Shown here in pieces: positions 17,912 through 29,563 of a stretch of DNA of 64,000 nucleotides. Source of the DNA: Aurantimonas sp. 22II-16-19i. Its GTDB lineage: Bacteria; Pseudomonadota; Alphaproteobacteria; Rhizobiales; Rhizobiaceae. Location of the stretch: positions 62,001 through 126,000 of the forward strand of contig NZ_AQQS01000005.1 of NCBI RefSeq assembly GCF_002088275.1, written 5' to 3'. Numbering within the stretch: position 1 is the first letter of the stretch; each line of letters begins with the position of its first letter. A program made the position numbers and the translations under genes. The notes under the pieces were generated by a model. It did no database searches and was not told the origin of the DNA. It was given only the letters and a program-made list of their open reading frames with translations.

Positions 17912-19243
17912 GTGCAATCAGCGAATATCTGTGTGGTCGGGGTCGGCTATGTCGGCCTGATCCAGGCGGTCGGGCTCGCGAGCTTCGGGCTGAAGGTCAC
18001 ATGCGTCGATCTCGACGCCCGCAAGATCGCGATGCTCGAGAAGGGCATTCCGCCGATCTTCGAGGAAGGGCTGGAAGAGGCGCTGCGGGAGGTCATCGCC
18101 CGGGGCAGGGTGACCTTCACCACCGAGATCGCCGCTGCCGGCGACTGCGACCTGTTCTTCGTCGCGGTCGGGACGCCGACCAGCGAGCGGACCGGCAACG
18201 CCAGGCTCGACTATCTCGACGCGGCGGTGTCCGGCATCGCCGCGATTGCCCGGCCAGAGGCGGTGATCGCCGTGAAGTCGACGGTGCCGATCGGCACCTG
18301 CGCCCGGCTGCAGGCACGGCTCGACCGCGACTTTGCCGGCAAGCATCTGGAAATCGTCTCCAATCCGGAATTCCTGCGCGAGGGAACCGCGCTCAACGAC
18401 TTCTTCAATCCCGAGCGGATCGTCATCGGCGGCAACAGCGAGGCGGCCCGCGACAAGGTGCGCCAGAGCTATGCCGCCTTCGAGGACCGCGGCGTGCCGA
18501 TGATCGTCAGCGACACCTCGACCAGCGAGACGATCAAATACGCCGCCAATGCCTTTCTCGCGACCAAGGTCACCTTCATCAACGAGATCTCCGACCTGGT
18601 CGAGACCGTCGGCGGCGACATCGATCAGGTCGCGCGCGGCATCGGCCTCGACAGCCGTATCGGTCCGCAGTTCCTGAAGGCCGGCCCCGGCTATGGCGGC
18701 TCGTGCTTTCCCAAGGACACGCTGGCGCTCGCGACCATCGGCCGGCGCCACGGGGTCCAGCAGCAGATCGTCGAGACGGTCATCCGCATCAACGATTCGC
18801 GGCGGTTCCACATCCTGAAGCGAATTGAATCGGCGATGGGCGACAAGCTGGCCGGCAAGCGAGTCGCCGTTCTCGGCCTTGCCTTCAAGGCCAACACCGA
18901 CGACGTCCGCGACAGCCCGGCCGTCGACATCGTCCATGCGCTCCTGGAAGAGGGGGCGGAGGTCCGCAGTTTCGATCCGGTGGCGAAACTTTCTGTCGAC
19001 CACCGCTGCTATCGCCAGTGCGAGAGCATCGCGGCGGCCTGCGAGGGCGCCAGCGCGGTCCTCGTCGCCACCGAATGGGGCGAGTTCCGGAGCTTCGACT
19101 TCGCCTCGGTGGAGCCGCTGGTCGAGCGCCGCTACATCTTCGACATGCGCCGCGTCGTCGACATCACCGCCGCCTGGGTGCCGCGCTGGGACATCGAGCG
19201 CATCGGCTCGCCGCTGATGCGGGCGACCGGCGAGGCGAGCTGA
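17912..19243 (+). CDS. UDP-glucose 6-dehydrogenase
   Basis: A 443-residue cytosolic NAD-dependent enzyme oxidising UDP-glucose to UDP-glucuronate for polysaccharides or lipid modification. It has the N-terminal Rossmann motif VVGVGYVGL, KSTVPIGT, SNPEFLREGTA, the catalytic cysteine in YGGSCFPKDTLAL and a C-terminal NDSRRFH plus LGLAFKANTDDVRDSP NAD/UDP-binding half. The GTG at 17912 follows AGGA at 17899-17902 and directly precedes the Rossmann fold, so it is preferred over the ORF start at 17852. No glycosyltransferase genes are adjacent. Commonly named ugd, tuaD or rkpK. Confidence 0.94.
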   Translation: MQSANICVVGVGYVGLIQAVGLASFGLKVTCVDLDARKIAMLEKGIPPIFEEGLEEALREVIARGRVTFTTEIAAAGDCDLFFVAVGTPTSERTGNARLDYLDAAVSGIAAIARPEAVIAVKSTVPIGTCARLQARLDRDFAGKHLEIVSNPEFLREGTALNDFFNPERIVIGGNSEAARDKVRQSYAAFEDRGVPMIVSDTSTSETIKYAANAFLATKVTFINEISDLVETVGGDIDQVARGIGLDSRIGPQFLKAGPGYGGSCFPKDTLALATIGRRHGVQQQIVETVIRINDSRRFHILKRIESAMGDKLAGKRVAVLGLAFKANTDDVRDSPAVDIVHALLEEGAEVRSFDPVAKLSVDHRCYRQCESIAAACEGASAVLVATEWGEFRSFDFASVEPLVERRYIFDMRRVVDITAAWVPRWDIERIGSPLMRATGEAS

Positions 19244-19345
19244 ACCATCGTCCGGGTGGATTCCCGTCGCCGAAGCAGGCGACGGACACCGCATCGTGCG
19301 AAACATCTTGCGTCGGCCGTCCCCTTTGGGTAGGCAGTCTCTCGT

Positions 19346-19422
19346 CGGAGCGTAGCGCAGCCTGGTAGCGCACCTGGATGGGGTCCAGGGGGTCGGAGGT
19401 TCGAATCCTCTCGCTCCGACCA
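19346..19422 (+). tRNA. tRNA-Pro (GGG)
   Basis: A 77-base cloverleaf with acceptor stem CGGAGCG/CGCTCCG, anticodon stem CCTGG/CCAGG around the loop ATGGGGT (anticodon GGG, reading CCC), T-arm GGAGG-TTCGAAT-CCTCT, discriminator A and an encoded CCA. Confidence 0.96.
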
Positions 19423-19666
19423 GCAAGTCTTTCCCCGCATCTTCAAAAAATGATTCTCGGTCGGCACGGGCCGGACGCCTCCGCGTTGCGGGACAGCCGA
19501 CGCGATCATGGGCCTTGGTCGATCGATGGTCATCATTTTCGGCGCCATCGGTTCGACACGCGTGGCCAGTGCCCGCCGACGTCCCTGCTGACCGGATATG
19601 CTTGGCCGCCCTTCCGTTTCATCGCCTGACCCTCTAAACCGGCCTCGCAGTGTGGCGAGGTGATCG

Positions 19667-20638
19667 ATGCTCGACGAGCAAGAGGCAAGGGCGGTTCCCG
19701 GCGACGGGCCGGCGGATCAGGCCATGGACGGCATGGGGGAATTCGGCGAGGCGGGCGAGGGGGCCCATCCGCTGTTTCGCGACGTTCCCTCGACGGTCGG
19801 ATTCAAGAAGCTGCGCAAGCGTCTCCTGCGCGAGATGCGCGAGACGATGGAGCGCTTCGCCATGGTGCGGCCGGGTGCCCGCTGGCTGGTGGCGATCTCC
19901 GGCGGCAAGGACTCCTACGCCCTCCTGGCGCTCCTCCACGACCTGAAATGGCGCGGCCTCCTGCCGGTCGATCTCCTCGCCTGCAATCTCGACCAGGGCC
20001 AGCCGAACTTTCCCCGCCACGTCCTGCCGGAATGGCTCGCCGCGAACGGGATCGCCAACCGGATCGAGTATCGCGACACCTATTCGATCGTCACCGACAA
20101 GCTGCCGGACAACGCCACCTATTGCTCGCTCTGCTCCAGGCTCAGGCGCGGCCATCTCTACCGGATCGCGCGCGAGGAGGGCTGCGAGGCGCTGGTCCTC
20201 GGCCATCACCGCGACGACTGCCTCGAGACCTTCTTCATGAACCTCCTGCATGGCGGGCGGCTGTCGGCGATGCCGGCCAAGCTGCTCAACGACGAGGGCG
20301 ACCTCTTCGTCCTCCGCCCGCTGATCCAGTCGGCCGAGAGCGACCTCGAACGCTTCGCCGCCGCCATGCGCTTCCCGATCATCCCCTGCGACCTCTGCGG
20401 CAGCCAGGACGGGCTGCAGCGCAACCTGACCAAGCAGATGCTCGACGACATCGAGAGCCGCTATCCGGGCCGCAAGGCGGTGATGATGCGGGCGCTCGCC
20501 AATGTCCGGCCCGGCCATCTCGTCGACCCGGCGGCATTCGACTTCGCCGGCCTCGCGATCCGGTCCGCGGACGATGCCTCGGCCGGGGTGTCGCCCGAGC
20601 AACCAGCCCATCATCATCCCGAAGGATCTGACGCGTGA
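19667..20638 (+). CDS. ttcA: tRNA 2-thiocytidine(32) synthetase
   Basis: A 323-residue cytosolic PP-loop enzyme that thiolates cytidine 32 of certain tRNAs using ATP and an iron-sulfur cluster. The PP-loop is [12 protein letters not shown], the cluster cysteines are in the [12 protein letters not shown] motif, and [15 protein letters not shown] and [14 protein letters not shown] are further TtcA hallmarks. ATG 19667 gives a 45-residue N-terminal acidic extension before the core. Its stop overlaps the GTG start of the next gene by 4 bases, implying co-translation. Confidence 0.94.
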   Translation: MLDEQEARAVPGDGPADQAMDGMGEFGEAGEGAHPLFRDVPSTVGFKKLRKRLLREMRETMERFAMVRPGARWLVAISGGKDSYALLALLHDLKWRGLLPVDLLACNLDQGQPNFPRHVLPEWLAANGIANRIEYRDTYSIVTDKLPDNATYCSLCSRLRRGHLYRIAREEGCEALVLGHHRDDCLETFFMNLLHGGRLSAMPAKLLNDEGDLFVLRPLIQSAESDLERFAAAMRFPIIPCDLCGSQDGLQRNLTKQMLDDIESRYPGRKAVMMRALANVRPGHLVDPAAFDFAGLAIRSADDASAGVSPEQPAHHHPEGSDA

Positions 20639-21462
20639 CCCCAGCCATCGATGTCGCCCGCCTTGCCGATCTCCTGCGCGAGGCGGCGAGGGCGGAAATC
20701 ATGCCGCGCTTCCGCAACCTTTCCGAGGCCGACATCCGCGAAAAGACCTCGGCCACCGATCTGGTGACGGAGGCCGACGAGGCGGCCGAGCGCTTCATCG
20801 CCCGCGAATGCCGCAGCCTGCTGCCGGACGCGCTGTTCGTCGGCGAGGAATCGGTCGCGGCCGACCCCGCCCTCCTGGACAAGCTGAACGACGCCGACTT
20901 CGCCATCGTCGTCGACCCGGTGGACGGCACGGCGAACTTCGCCGCCGGCGTACCGCTCTTTGCGGTGATGGCGGCGATCGTCTCGAGGGGCGAGACCGTC
21001 GCGGGCCTGATCTACGACCCGCTCGGCGACGACTGCATGCTGGCGGAGAAGGGGGCCGGGGCTCGCCGCCGTCTCGCCACCGGCGAGGAGGTGACGCTCG
21101 CGACGGCCGGATACGTTTCGCTCGACCAGTCGGTCGGCTGCCTCAGCACCAGCTACTTCCCCGAGGCATTGAAGACCGCCGTCCTGCCGCGGCTCGGCCG
21201 GGTCAAGATCATCGGCAACTATCGCTGCGCCGGCCATGAATACCGGCTGCTCGCCTCCGGCGGCGCGCAGTTCTGCGCCTATTCCAAGCTGATGCCCTGG
21301 GATCATCTGGCCGGGGCGCTGATCACCACCGAAGCGGGCGGCCAAGTGGGCAAGGCGGACGGTTCGGCCTATACGCCGCGCGACCGCGAAGGGACGCTGA
21401 TCGCTGCGGCGAGCGCAGAAAGCTGGCAGGCGGTGCGCGACCAGTTGTTCCACGGGGCATGA
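20635..21462 (+). CDS. Inositol monophosphatase family protein
   Basis: A 275-residue metal-dependent sugar/inositol phosphatase. Both family signatures are present: the metal-binding [20 protein letters not shown], with Glu in VGEESVA upstream, and the C-terminal [17 protein letters not shown]. The substrate may be inositol phosphate, histidinol phosphate or another phosphomonoester and cannot be fixed from sequence. The GTG start overlaps the ttcA stop (GTGA), so the two are probably one operon. The adjacent exporter gene is convergent. Confidence 0.9.
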   Translation: MTPAIDVARLADLLREAARAEIMPRFRNLSEADIREKTSATDLVTEADEAAERFIARECRSLLPDALFVGEESVAADPALLDKLNDADFAIVVDPVDGTANFAAGVPLFAVMAAIVSRGETVAGLIYDPLGDDCMLAEKGAGARRRLATGEEVTLATAGYVSLDQSVGCLSTSYFPEALKTAVLPRLGRVKIIGNYRCAGHEYRLLASGGAQFCAYSKLMPWDHLAGALITTEAGGQVGKADGSAYTPRDREGTLIAAASAESWQAVRDQLFHGA

Positions 21463-21545
21463 GGTGCCGGCCCTGCTCCCGGGCCGGACGACATGACTTC
21501 GCGCGGGTGATCGCCTGCGGCTGAAGCGCCGCGGGCGGATCTCGT

Positions 21546-22820
21546 CTATTCCGCAGCGCCGGTCCTGGCCCGCTCGGGACCCGTGACGTCGTCGTATTTC
21601 GCGTCGAAGAGCCGGCCTTCCGCGAGGAAGACGCACAGCGTCGACAGCATCGACAGGACGATGAAGCCGAGCAGCAGCGGGATCAGCGTGCCGTCGTAGT
21701 AATAGCCGATGATCGCGCCGAAGATGCCGCCGCCGACGGTCTGCATGAAGCCGAGCACCGCCGAGGCCGTGCCGGCGACATGGCCCAGCGGGTCCATGGC
21801 GAGGGCGTTGAAGTTCGTGCCGATGAAGCCGAACAGGCAGAAGTTCAGCGTCATCACCGGGATGAAGAACAGCAGCGGCGCCTGGCCGCCATAGAACCAG
21901 GCGACGCCAAGATGCAACGCCGCGAGCGCCATGAAGCCGATGAGCGCCCCATGCGACAGCCGGCGCATGCCGAAGGTCTCGACGAGGCGGGAGTTCATGA
22001 AGGACGAGATCGCCATGAAGATCGCCGTCGCCGAGAAGGCGAGGGTGAAGTAGGGGCCGAGGCCGTAGGCTTCGGTATAGATCTGCTCGGCCTGGTTGAT
22101 GAAGCCGAACAGGACGCCGAAGATCATCGCGGTGGCGATCGTGTAGCCGAAGGCGATGCGGTTGGTCAGGACGATGCGGAACGCCTCGCCGACCCGCTTG
22201 GTCGTCAGCTCGCGGCGGTTTTCCGGGGCGAGGGTCTCGGGAAGCCGCAGCGCCGCCCAGATGCCGACGCCGGCGCCGAACAGCGCGACGATGACGAAGA
22301 TCTCCCGCCACGAACCGAACAGCATGATGCCCTGGCCGATGTTCGGCGCCAGCACCGGGATCGCCATGAACACCATCATCACCAGCGACATGACGCTGGC
22401 CATGCGCCGGCCGCCGAAGCAGTCGCGCACGACCGAGATCGCGATGACGCGGGTGGCCGCGGCGCCCATGCCCTGGATCGCCCGCATCGTCAGCAGCATC
22501 GCGAAGCTCGTGGAGAAGGTGGCGATGCCGGCGGCGATCACATAGACCGCGATGCCGAAGAGCAGCACGCGGCGCCGGCCATAGCGGTCGCTGAGCGGGC
22601 CGTAGACGATCTGTCCACCGCCGAAGCCGAGGAGATAGGCGGTGATCACGAACTGCCGCTGGTTCGCATCGCTCACCTGCAGCGCCGTCCCGATGTCCTG
22701 CAGGGCGGGGATGAAGATGTCGATCGCGGCGGCATTCATCGCCATCAGGCACGCCACCATCATCACGAGCTCCCGATAGGGCAACCCGTGCGTATTCGTC
22801 TGCTGTGCAGGCAAGGCCAT
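21546..22820 (-). CDS. Bcr/CflA-family MFS drug exporter (second copy)
   Basis: A 424-residue inner-membrane transporter with about 12 helices. Signatures: YGPLSDRYGRRRVLLFG between helices 2 and 3, RAIQGMGAAATRVIAISVVRD in helix 4-5, and a C-terminal half with GFMQTVGGGIFGAIIG. It belongs to the same subfamily as the product of 9575-10834 but is clearly diverged in sequence, so the two are not a recent duplication. No regulator is adjacent. The final 25 residues are charged and cytoplasmic. Confidence 0.9.
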   Translation of the reverse strand: MALPAQQTNTHGLPYRELVMMVACLMAMNAAAIDIFIPALQDIGTALQVSDANQRQFVITAYLLGFGGGQIVYGPLSDRYGRRRVLLFGIAVYVIAAGIATFSTSFAMLLTMRAIQGMGAAATRVIAISVVRDCFGGRRMASVMSLVMMVFMAIPVLAPNIGQGIMLFGSWREIFVIVALFGAGVGIWAALRLPETLAPENRRELTTKRVGEAFRIVLTNRIAFGYTIATAMIFGVLFGFINQAEQIYTEAYGLGPYFTLAFSATAIFMAISSFMNSRLVETFGMRRLSHGALIGFMALAALHLGVAWFYGGQAPLLFFIPVMTLNFCLFGFIGTNFNALAMDPLGHVAGTASAVLGFMQTVGGGIFGAIIGYYYDGTLIPLLLGFIVLSMLSTLCVFLAEGRLFDAKYDDVTGPERARTGAAE

Positions 22821-23161
22821 GCGATCCTCGGCAATTGGGCGTCCGACACGCCGCTGCGCAGTCGTCGGTCACGACGTTGCGGGGCGGCGTTGACGGTGTC
22901 AGGGCATCCTGAACGGAGATTCCAGAGGGAACCGAACGATAAGTTGGATTAGCAAATAGCAGAGCGGAGCGGCAAGGTCATCCCTCGCAAGCGCATGGCT
23001 GTCAGACACTGCGTCCAACGGATCGGCGGTGCTGTCGGGGCCGCGCACCGCGGGCGGCGATCAGCGCCGGGTCGATGGCCGCAAATGCCGAAAAGGCTGG
23101 CCGCGTCGCCGCAACCAGCCTCCCAAACATCGCAAGACCGGCCCGGCGGGGCCGCCAGGTC
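22821..23161. other. Intergenic stretch without a gene
   Basis: It lies between grxD and the exporter, both on the minus strand. A lower-GC patch at about 22930-22965 is the most likely promoter for the exporter. An imperfect GC-rich hairpin at about 23130-23160 follows the grxD stop but lacks a T run. No RNA gene or repeat was seen. Confidence 0.4.
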
Positions 23162-23509
23162 TCAGCCGTTGGCGGCGGCCGGCTCGCCGGTCTTGACGCC
23201 GTTCGCCTCGAACAGGCCCTTCAGCTCGCCGGCCTGGAACATCTCGCGCAGGATGTCGCAGCCGCCGACGAATTCGCCCTTGACGTAGAGCTGCGGGATC
23301 GTCGGCCACTCGGAATATTCCTTGATGCCCTGGCGCAGGTCGTCGGAGGTCAGGACGTTGACGCCCTTGTAGTCGACCCCGAGGTAGTCGAGGATCTGGA
23401 CGACCTGTCCCGAGAACCCGCACTGGGGGAAGGACGGTGTGCCCTTCATGAAGAGGACGACGTCGTTCGACTTCACCTCGTTGGCGATCCACTCGTTGAT
23501 GCCGCTCAT
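23162..23509 (-). CDS. grxD: Grx4-family monothiol glutaredoxin
   Basis: A 115-residue cytosolic protein of the CGFS monothiol glutaredoxin class, which carries and delivers [2Fe-2S] clusters. The active motif is FPQCGFSGQ, with [19 protein letters not shown] as the glutathione-binding part. Family members bind BolA proteins, and the bolA gene lies just upstream on the same strand in the order purL-bolA-grxD. A 265-base spacer separates it from bolA, so it may also have its own promoter. Confidence 0.95.
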   Translation of the reverse strand: MSGINEWIANEVKSNDVVLFMKGTPSFPQCGFSGQVVQILDYLGVDYKGVNVLTSDDLRQGIKEYSEWPTIPQLYVKGEFVGGCDILREMFQAGELKGLFEANGVKTGEPAAANG

Positions 23510-23762
23510 GTCAAAACTCCTTCAGGGGCTCTGGACGCCGGTTGGTCCGGCCCTTCCGTCATGGTCTTCTCGAGGCGCTCGCCTCGTTGCAAAGGGCCTT
23601 TCGGGCCCGGCGGGCGGGCAAGCCGGGATCCGCCCATCACCAAGTCGCGTCCGCGGCATCCGCTTTCCGGTCAGACCAATCACCTGCCGGGCAGAGGCCT
23701 GCGGCCCGGCGTCTCGGGCGATCGATCCGCTCCGGCGATGGTCGCTTCGCCTGTCATCCTGC

Positions 23763-23996
23763 CTACTTAGGTGCGCTGGTCTGCAGCGCAAGCGCGTGCA
23801 GTTCGCCGCCCATGTTGCCACGCAGGGCCTTGTAGACCATCTGGTGCTGCTGCACCCGCGACTTGCCGCGAAAGCTCTCGGAGACGATCTCGGCGGCGTA
23901 GTGGTCGCCGTCGCCGGCGAGGTCGCGGATCGAGACGATGGCGTCGGGAATCTCTTCCTTGATCATCTTCTCGATGTCGTGGGCATTCATCGGCAT
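23763..23996 (-). CDS. bolA: BolA-family protein
   Basis: A 77-residue partner of monothiol glutaredoxin in iron-sulfur cluster handling or iron sensing. Motifs: IEKMIKEEIPDAIVSIRDLA, HYAAEIVSESFRGKSRVQQHQMVYKAL, with the conserved His of the QHQMVY segment. The preferred start at 23996 (MPMNAHDIEK) follows GGAG on the minus strand; upstream frame is not BolA-like. It lies 88 bases below the purL stop and above grxD, the usual rhizobial order. Confidence 0.94.
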   Translation of the reverse strand: MPMNAHDIEKMIKEEIPDAIVSIRDLAGDGDHYAAEIVSESFRGKSRVQQHQMVYKALRGNMGGELHALALQTSAPK

Positions 23997-24084
23997 TTCG
24001 CATCTCCGGCGCTGACGGTCGGTCCAGTCCCGATGATAGTGACGGCACCGGCCGGCCGCAACGTGCTTGCGCCGGCCATCTCCA

Positions 24085-26310
<2,226 letters not shown>

Positions 26311-26821
26311 CGTCCATCCATCCACTGGGACCTGTCTGGCCCGGCTGTTAGCATCCCCGCCACCCACCCACCAAGCCCTTTCCGCTCAACGGGCGAGCGC
26401 GGCGCCGCAGCGTGTCGGCCGTTGATGCAGAAGGACGACCGCTCGCCATGGGGACTCGGCAAGGCCCTTCGCACGCAGGTTTCGGCCCGCAGCCGATCTC
26501 GAGCCGAAACCATAGCTGGCATGTCGGGATCCGATGCCGCTCAATCGGCGCCATCCGCAGGCTGCGGCGAGTCGCCAGTTCGAAACAGGTCGGGTTTCTG
26601 CTCGGCCGGATCTGGTAGCGCCGAGAAGACGATCGTCACGAACAGTGAGAAATCGATGCGCGACCAACATGTTGAAAATACGAGGATGTGTTGTAAGTTC
26701 AAAGCATTGTGATATCTTGGTGAATGTTGATCGTAGCGGTGGGGCGGACCCCGAATCTTCGTTTGCCGACCGATGCCTGCCGCGGATCCGTGGCTGCCGC
26801 GACAGAATTGGGGCGTCACTT
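26311..26821. other. Divergent promoter region, purL and sensor module
   Basis: About 500 bases with no convincing gene. The part at 26640-26750 is clearly lower in GC than its surroundings (TTGAAAATACG, GTGATATCTTGG) and is the probable promoter of the sensor module on the plus strand. Plus-strand frames crossing it have no family resemblance. Confidence 0.45.
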
Positions 26822-27367
26822 TTGAACACGATTTCGCAGCGCCAGGTCCCGGTGGAAAGCCGCGTCGAGGAAGCCGGCATCGCGCTCGACCGCGACAGGT
26901 TCACCCGCAAGATGATCCGCGAACTGAGCGGGACCATCGAGCGCGTGGTCGGCGTAGAGGAAGCCAGCGGCTATGTCGCCACGGTCGGCGGCCTGATGGG
27001 GGACTGGCTCAACGAGGCCTATCACGCCGCGCTTGGCCCCGACGACTTCGACCTCGACACCGTCGCCCGGATCTTCGTCGACCTGAAGCGGCGGATCGAC
27101 GGCGGCTTCTACGTCATCTCGATCGGGCCGGACCGGATCGTTCTCGGCAACACCCGCTGCCCGTTCGCCGAGGACGTGATCGGCAGGCCGTCGCTGTGCA
27201 TGATGACGTCGAACGTTTTCGGGCGGATTGCCGCCGACAATCTCGGCTATGCGCGTGTGCAGCTCGAGCGGACGATTGCGAGCGGCGACGGCCGATGCGA
27301 CGTCATCGTCCACCTCACTCCCATCGAAATGCTCCACAGCGATGAACGCGAATATTACCGCCTGTAG
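26822..27367 (+). CDS. Methanogen output domain 1-like sensor protein
   Basis: A 181-residue cytosolic protein. The C-terminal half shows the V4R-like output pattern: YVISIGPDRIVLGNTRCPF, then PSLCMMTSNVFGRIAADNLG, then RTIASGDGRCDVIVHLTP, with three cysteines that might bind a ligand or metal. This matches proteins annotated as containing methanogen output domain 1, found next to sensor kinases. The TTG at 26822 is chosen since upstream residues are not protein-like and the region is AT-rich promoter. It overlaps the kinase gene by 26 bases, so the two likely form a sensing pair. Function unknown. Confidence 0.7.
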   Translation: MNTISQRQVPVESRVEEAGIALDRDRFTRKMIRELSGTIERVVGVEEASGYVATVGGLMGDWLNEAYHAALGPDDFDLDTVARIFVDLKRRIDGGFYVISIGPDRIVLGNTRCPFAEDVIGRPSLCMMTSNVFGRIAADNLGYARVQLERTIASGDGRCDVIVHLTPIEMLHSDEREYYRL

Positions 27368-28478
27368 TCCGCAGGCCCGCTCTGCGGCTTCAGCGGTCGA
27401 GGCCATGCCGTCGGATCTCGGCTTTTCCGATCGCGTTCTCGCCCTGATGGACGTCGAGGTGATGGTGGTCGCCCTCGACGGCAGGGTGGTCTATGCCAAC
27501 GAGCGGTCCCGGCATCTCGCCGGGCTGAAGCCGGGGCAGGAAGCCTTTCGCGACTTTGCCGATTACTGGATCGTCGAGCCGCAGGACGTCGCCGTCACGC
27601 TGCGCAGGCTGGGCGGCGGCTCCTCCTGGCAGGCTCTCTCCCTCCGGCGCCGCAGCGGCGGATCCGCGGGCGAGGTCGCCGCGCTGCGCGGCCGCGGTCT
27701 CTTGATGACGACTGCCGATGGGCCGGTCGTCCACGTCCTGATCGTCGAGGATGCCGGGCGCGGCCGGCAGTTCGACGAACATCGCCAGCTCATCCGGAAA
27801 CTGAACAAGGAGCTTGCCCATCGCCAGGGCATGGAGCGGACGCTGACCGATCTCCTGGCGACGCAGAAGCGCCTGCACCGCGAACTCGTGCACCGGGTGA
27901 AGAACAACCTGATGCTCCTGGTCTCGCTCGTCACCGTCGGCAAGCGGCGCTGCGACACGGAGACTTCGCGGTGGCAGTTCGATCAGCTCGAGCAGCGGAT
28001 CCTCTCGGTCGCCAAGACCCACCAGCTTCTGGACCGGGAGCACGACACCGACAGCGTGGCCGGCGACAGGCTGCTGCGCGAGATCGGCGAGGAGCTGGCG
28101 CGCTCGCTGGCTCCGCCGACGGTGACGCTGTCCTGCGACCTCGCGCCGCTCCGCCTGCACATCTCGCAGGCGACACCTCTCGCACTGATCGTCAACGAGC
28201 TGGCCACCAACGCCATCAAGCACGCGTTTCCGGACGGCCGGCAGGGCAGGTTGACATTGCGACTTGCGGCAGAGGGCGATGACCGCTTCGCCGTTACCGT
28301 CGCCGACGACGGCATCGGTGTTGCCGACGCCAAGCCGGCATGGCGCGGTGCCGGCAGCGGCATCGTGCGGGCGCTGGTCGGACAGCTGGAGGGCACACTG
28401 ACACAGATCCCGGGAGACGGAACCACCTGGCTCCTCACCTTCAAGCCGAAACCCGGCACCGATCGCGAGGACGACTAG
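27342..28478 (+). CDS. HWE/HisKA_2-type sensor histidine kinase
   Basis: A 378-residue soluble kinase. An N-terminal PAS domain (about residues 28-145) is followed by a HisKA_2-type dimerisation helix with LHRELVHRVKNNLMLLVSLV, where the His before RVKNNL is the phospho-acceptor, and an ATPase domain (LALIVNELATNAIKHAFP, VADDGIGV, GSGIVRALVGQL). There are no membrane segments. The start at 27342 overlaps the preceding gene; ATG 27405 is an alternative. No response regulator is adjacent, so its partner is elsewhere. The TAG stop codon is the left end of a 105-bp repeat. Confidence 0.88.
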   Translation: MNANITACSPQARSAASAVEAMPSDLGFSDRVLALMDVEVMVVALDGRVVYANERSRHLAGLKPGQEAFRDFADYWIVEPQDVAVTLRRLGGGSSWQALSLRRRSGGSAGEVAALRGRGLLMTTADGPVVHVLIVEDAGRGRQFDEHRQLIRKLNKELAHRQGMERTLTDLLATQKRLHRELVHRVKNNLMLLVSLVTVGKRRCDTETSRWQFDQLEQRILSVAKTHQLLDREHDTDSVAGDRLLREIGEELARSLAPPTVTLSCDLAPLRLHISQATPLALIVNELATNAIKHAFPDGRQGRLTLRLAAEGDDRFAVTVADDGIGVADAKPAWRGAGSGIVRALVGQLEGTLTQIPGDGTTWLLTFKPKPGTDREDD

Positions 28479-28579
28479 AGCATGATCCCGAAAAGTGGGA
28501 ACCGGTTTTCGGGAAAGATCATCCGGCAACAATAACATGGAGCGGGCTGTCGATCGAAGCTGATGTCATCCCGCTCTAG
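28475..28579 (+). repeat. RIME-type palindromic intergenic repeat, copy 2
   Basis: A 105-bp element with the same termini (CTAGAGC and GCTCTAG) as copy 1 at 8452, in the same orientation and also directly at the 3' end of a gene. The first 48 bases match copy 1 exactly; the second half shows about a dozen differences. An extra inverted partial copy of its right half follows at 28576-28616. Confidence 0.85.
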
Positions 28580-28616
28580 AGCGGACCGAGATCAGCTTCG
28601 ATCGACAGCCCGCTCC
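28539..28616. repeat. 26-bp perfect inverted repeat with nested palindrome
   Basis: The arm at 28539-28564 is exactly complementary to the arm at 28591-28616, giving a perfect 26-bp stem. The 26-base spacer contains CCGCTCTAGAGCGG (28571-28584), itself a 14-bp palindrome. It arises because the right half of repeat copy 2 is present again in inverted orientation. It could form a cruciform or an RNA hairpin between the convergent kinase and lipoprotein genes. Confidence 0.9.
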
Positions 28617-28706
28617 GTCATCCCGTTGGCGCAGGATCCTTTGCGCGAAGCGGTTGCCACGTCTCGCGACCCTGTTCTCGCAGCAGTGGCGAGCGTGACT
28701 GCGCCG

Positions 28707-29120
28707 TCAGCCGCGGACCCAAGCGACGCCGCTCCCCTGACAGGCGATCGTGTCGCCGGGCCGTCGGCGGATCTCGCTCGCGTCGTCGACCTGCGAGACC
28801 GCGTCATCCATCAGCCGCTGGCTGAAGACGAGGAGCGCGACGCCCTTGCCCGGCGCGCGCAGGCAGAGGCCGTAGCCGTCCGTGTCGACCGTCGCGAAGC
28901 TGGCGCTCCGCTCGACATCCTTGGACCGGAAGAGCACACGCGCCGTCTGCCCGGCATAGGCGATCTCGGTCGGCGAGGGCATCGGCGAAGGGCTCGGCGC
29001 GGTCCTGCTGGAGGATACGCTTGCGGTCGCAAGCGTGGCGTCGTCCAGGTCGCCCGATGCGCAGGCGCTGCAGGTCGCCATCAGGCAGAGGACCGGGAAG
29101 AGCCGCGGCACGACATTCAT
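28707..29120 (-). CDS. Small predicted lipoprotein B
   Basis: A 137-residue protein not assigned to a family. The N terminus RLFPVLCLMATCSACASG is a short signal peptide ending in a lipobox-like cysteine; a Ser/Pro-rich linker (SPSPMPSPTE) follows, then a compact domain with two cysteines (residues about 86 and 127). Its ATG overlaps the stop of lipoprotein A by 4 bases (ATGA), placing it last in the purC-purS-purQ unit. Its role is unknown; linkage to purQ may be only transcriptional. Confidence 0.65.
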   Translation of the reverse strand: MNVVPRLFPVLCLMATCSACASGDLDDATLATASVSSSRTAPSPSPMPSPTEIAYAGQTARVLFRSKDVERSASFATVDTDGYGLCLRAPGKGVALLVFSQRLMDDAVSQVDDASEIRRRPGDTIACQGSGVAWVRG

Positions 29121-29563
29121 GCCGCACAGCCGTTGCTGCCGGCGGCCCAGCGCTGCACGTCGGCCCCGATCCGGCCGCCGAGGCTTTCGCCCATCAACGG
29201 CCCGTAGGTGGCGACGGCGCCCGAGCCGCTCGCTCCCTCGACGACGACGAGCGGGCGGGCTTCCGGCTTGCCCCGCGGCACCAGAAGAAAGCGCGGCTTG
29301 CCGGAGAAGGACGAGAGTTCGGGCGCCAGCGAATAGGCCGCGAAGGCCGGATCCTGCGACTTGAACCAGCAGCGATTGGCGTTCAGCGTCAGCCGCTCCA
29401 TACGGTCGAGGCCAGTGTCGGCGGCGACCCGCGCGGGGGCCTCCTGGCGCGCGCTGCATGCCGGCAGGGCGGCAAGTGCGACGAGGCCGATCGACGCGAG
29501 GAGGGCGCGCTTGCGCGTCCTGCCGGCCCGAAAGGCGGTGGCGCCCCAGGCGATGGCGCTCAA
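29117..29563 (-). CDS. Small predicted lipoprotein A
   Basis: A 148-residue envelope protein with signal peptide [20 protein letters not shown], the last four residues being a good lipobox. The mature part has [20 protein letters not shown] and a [20 protein letters not shown] segment. I cannot name the family. The TTG start at 29563 overlaps the purQ stop (TTGA), and its own stop overlaps lipoprotein B. A start within the frame further upstream would run into purQ. Two overlapping lipoprotein genes coupled to purQ are unusual. Confidence 0.65.
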   Translation of the reverse strand: MSAIAWGATAFRAGRTRKRALLASIGLVALAALPACSARQEAPARVAADTGLDRMERLTLNANRCWFKSQDPAFAAYSLAPELSSFSGKPRFLLVPRGKPEARPLVVVEGASGSGAVATYGPLMGESLGGRIGADVQRWAAGSNGCAA

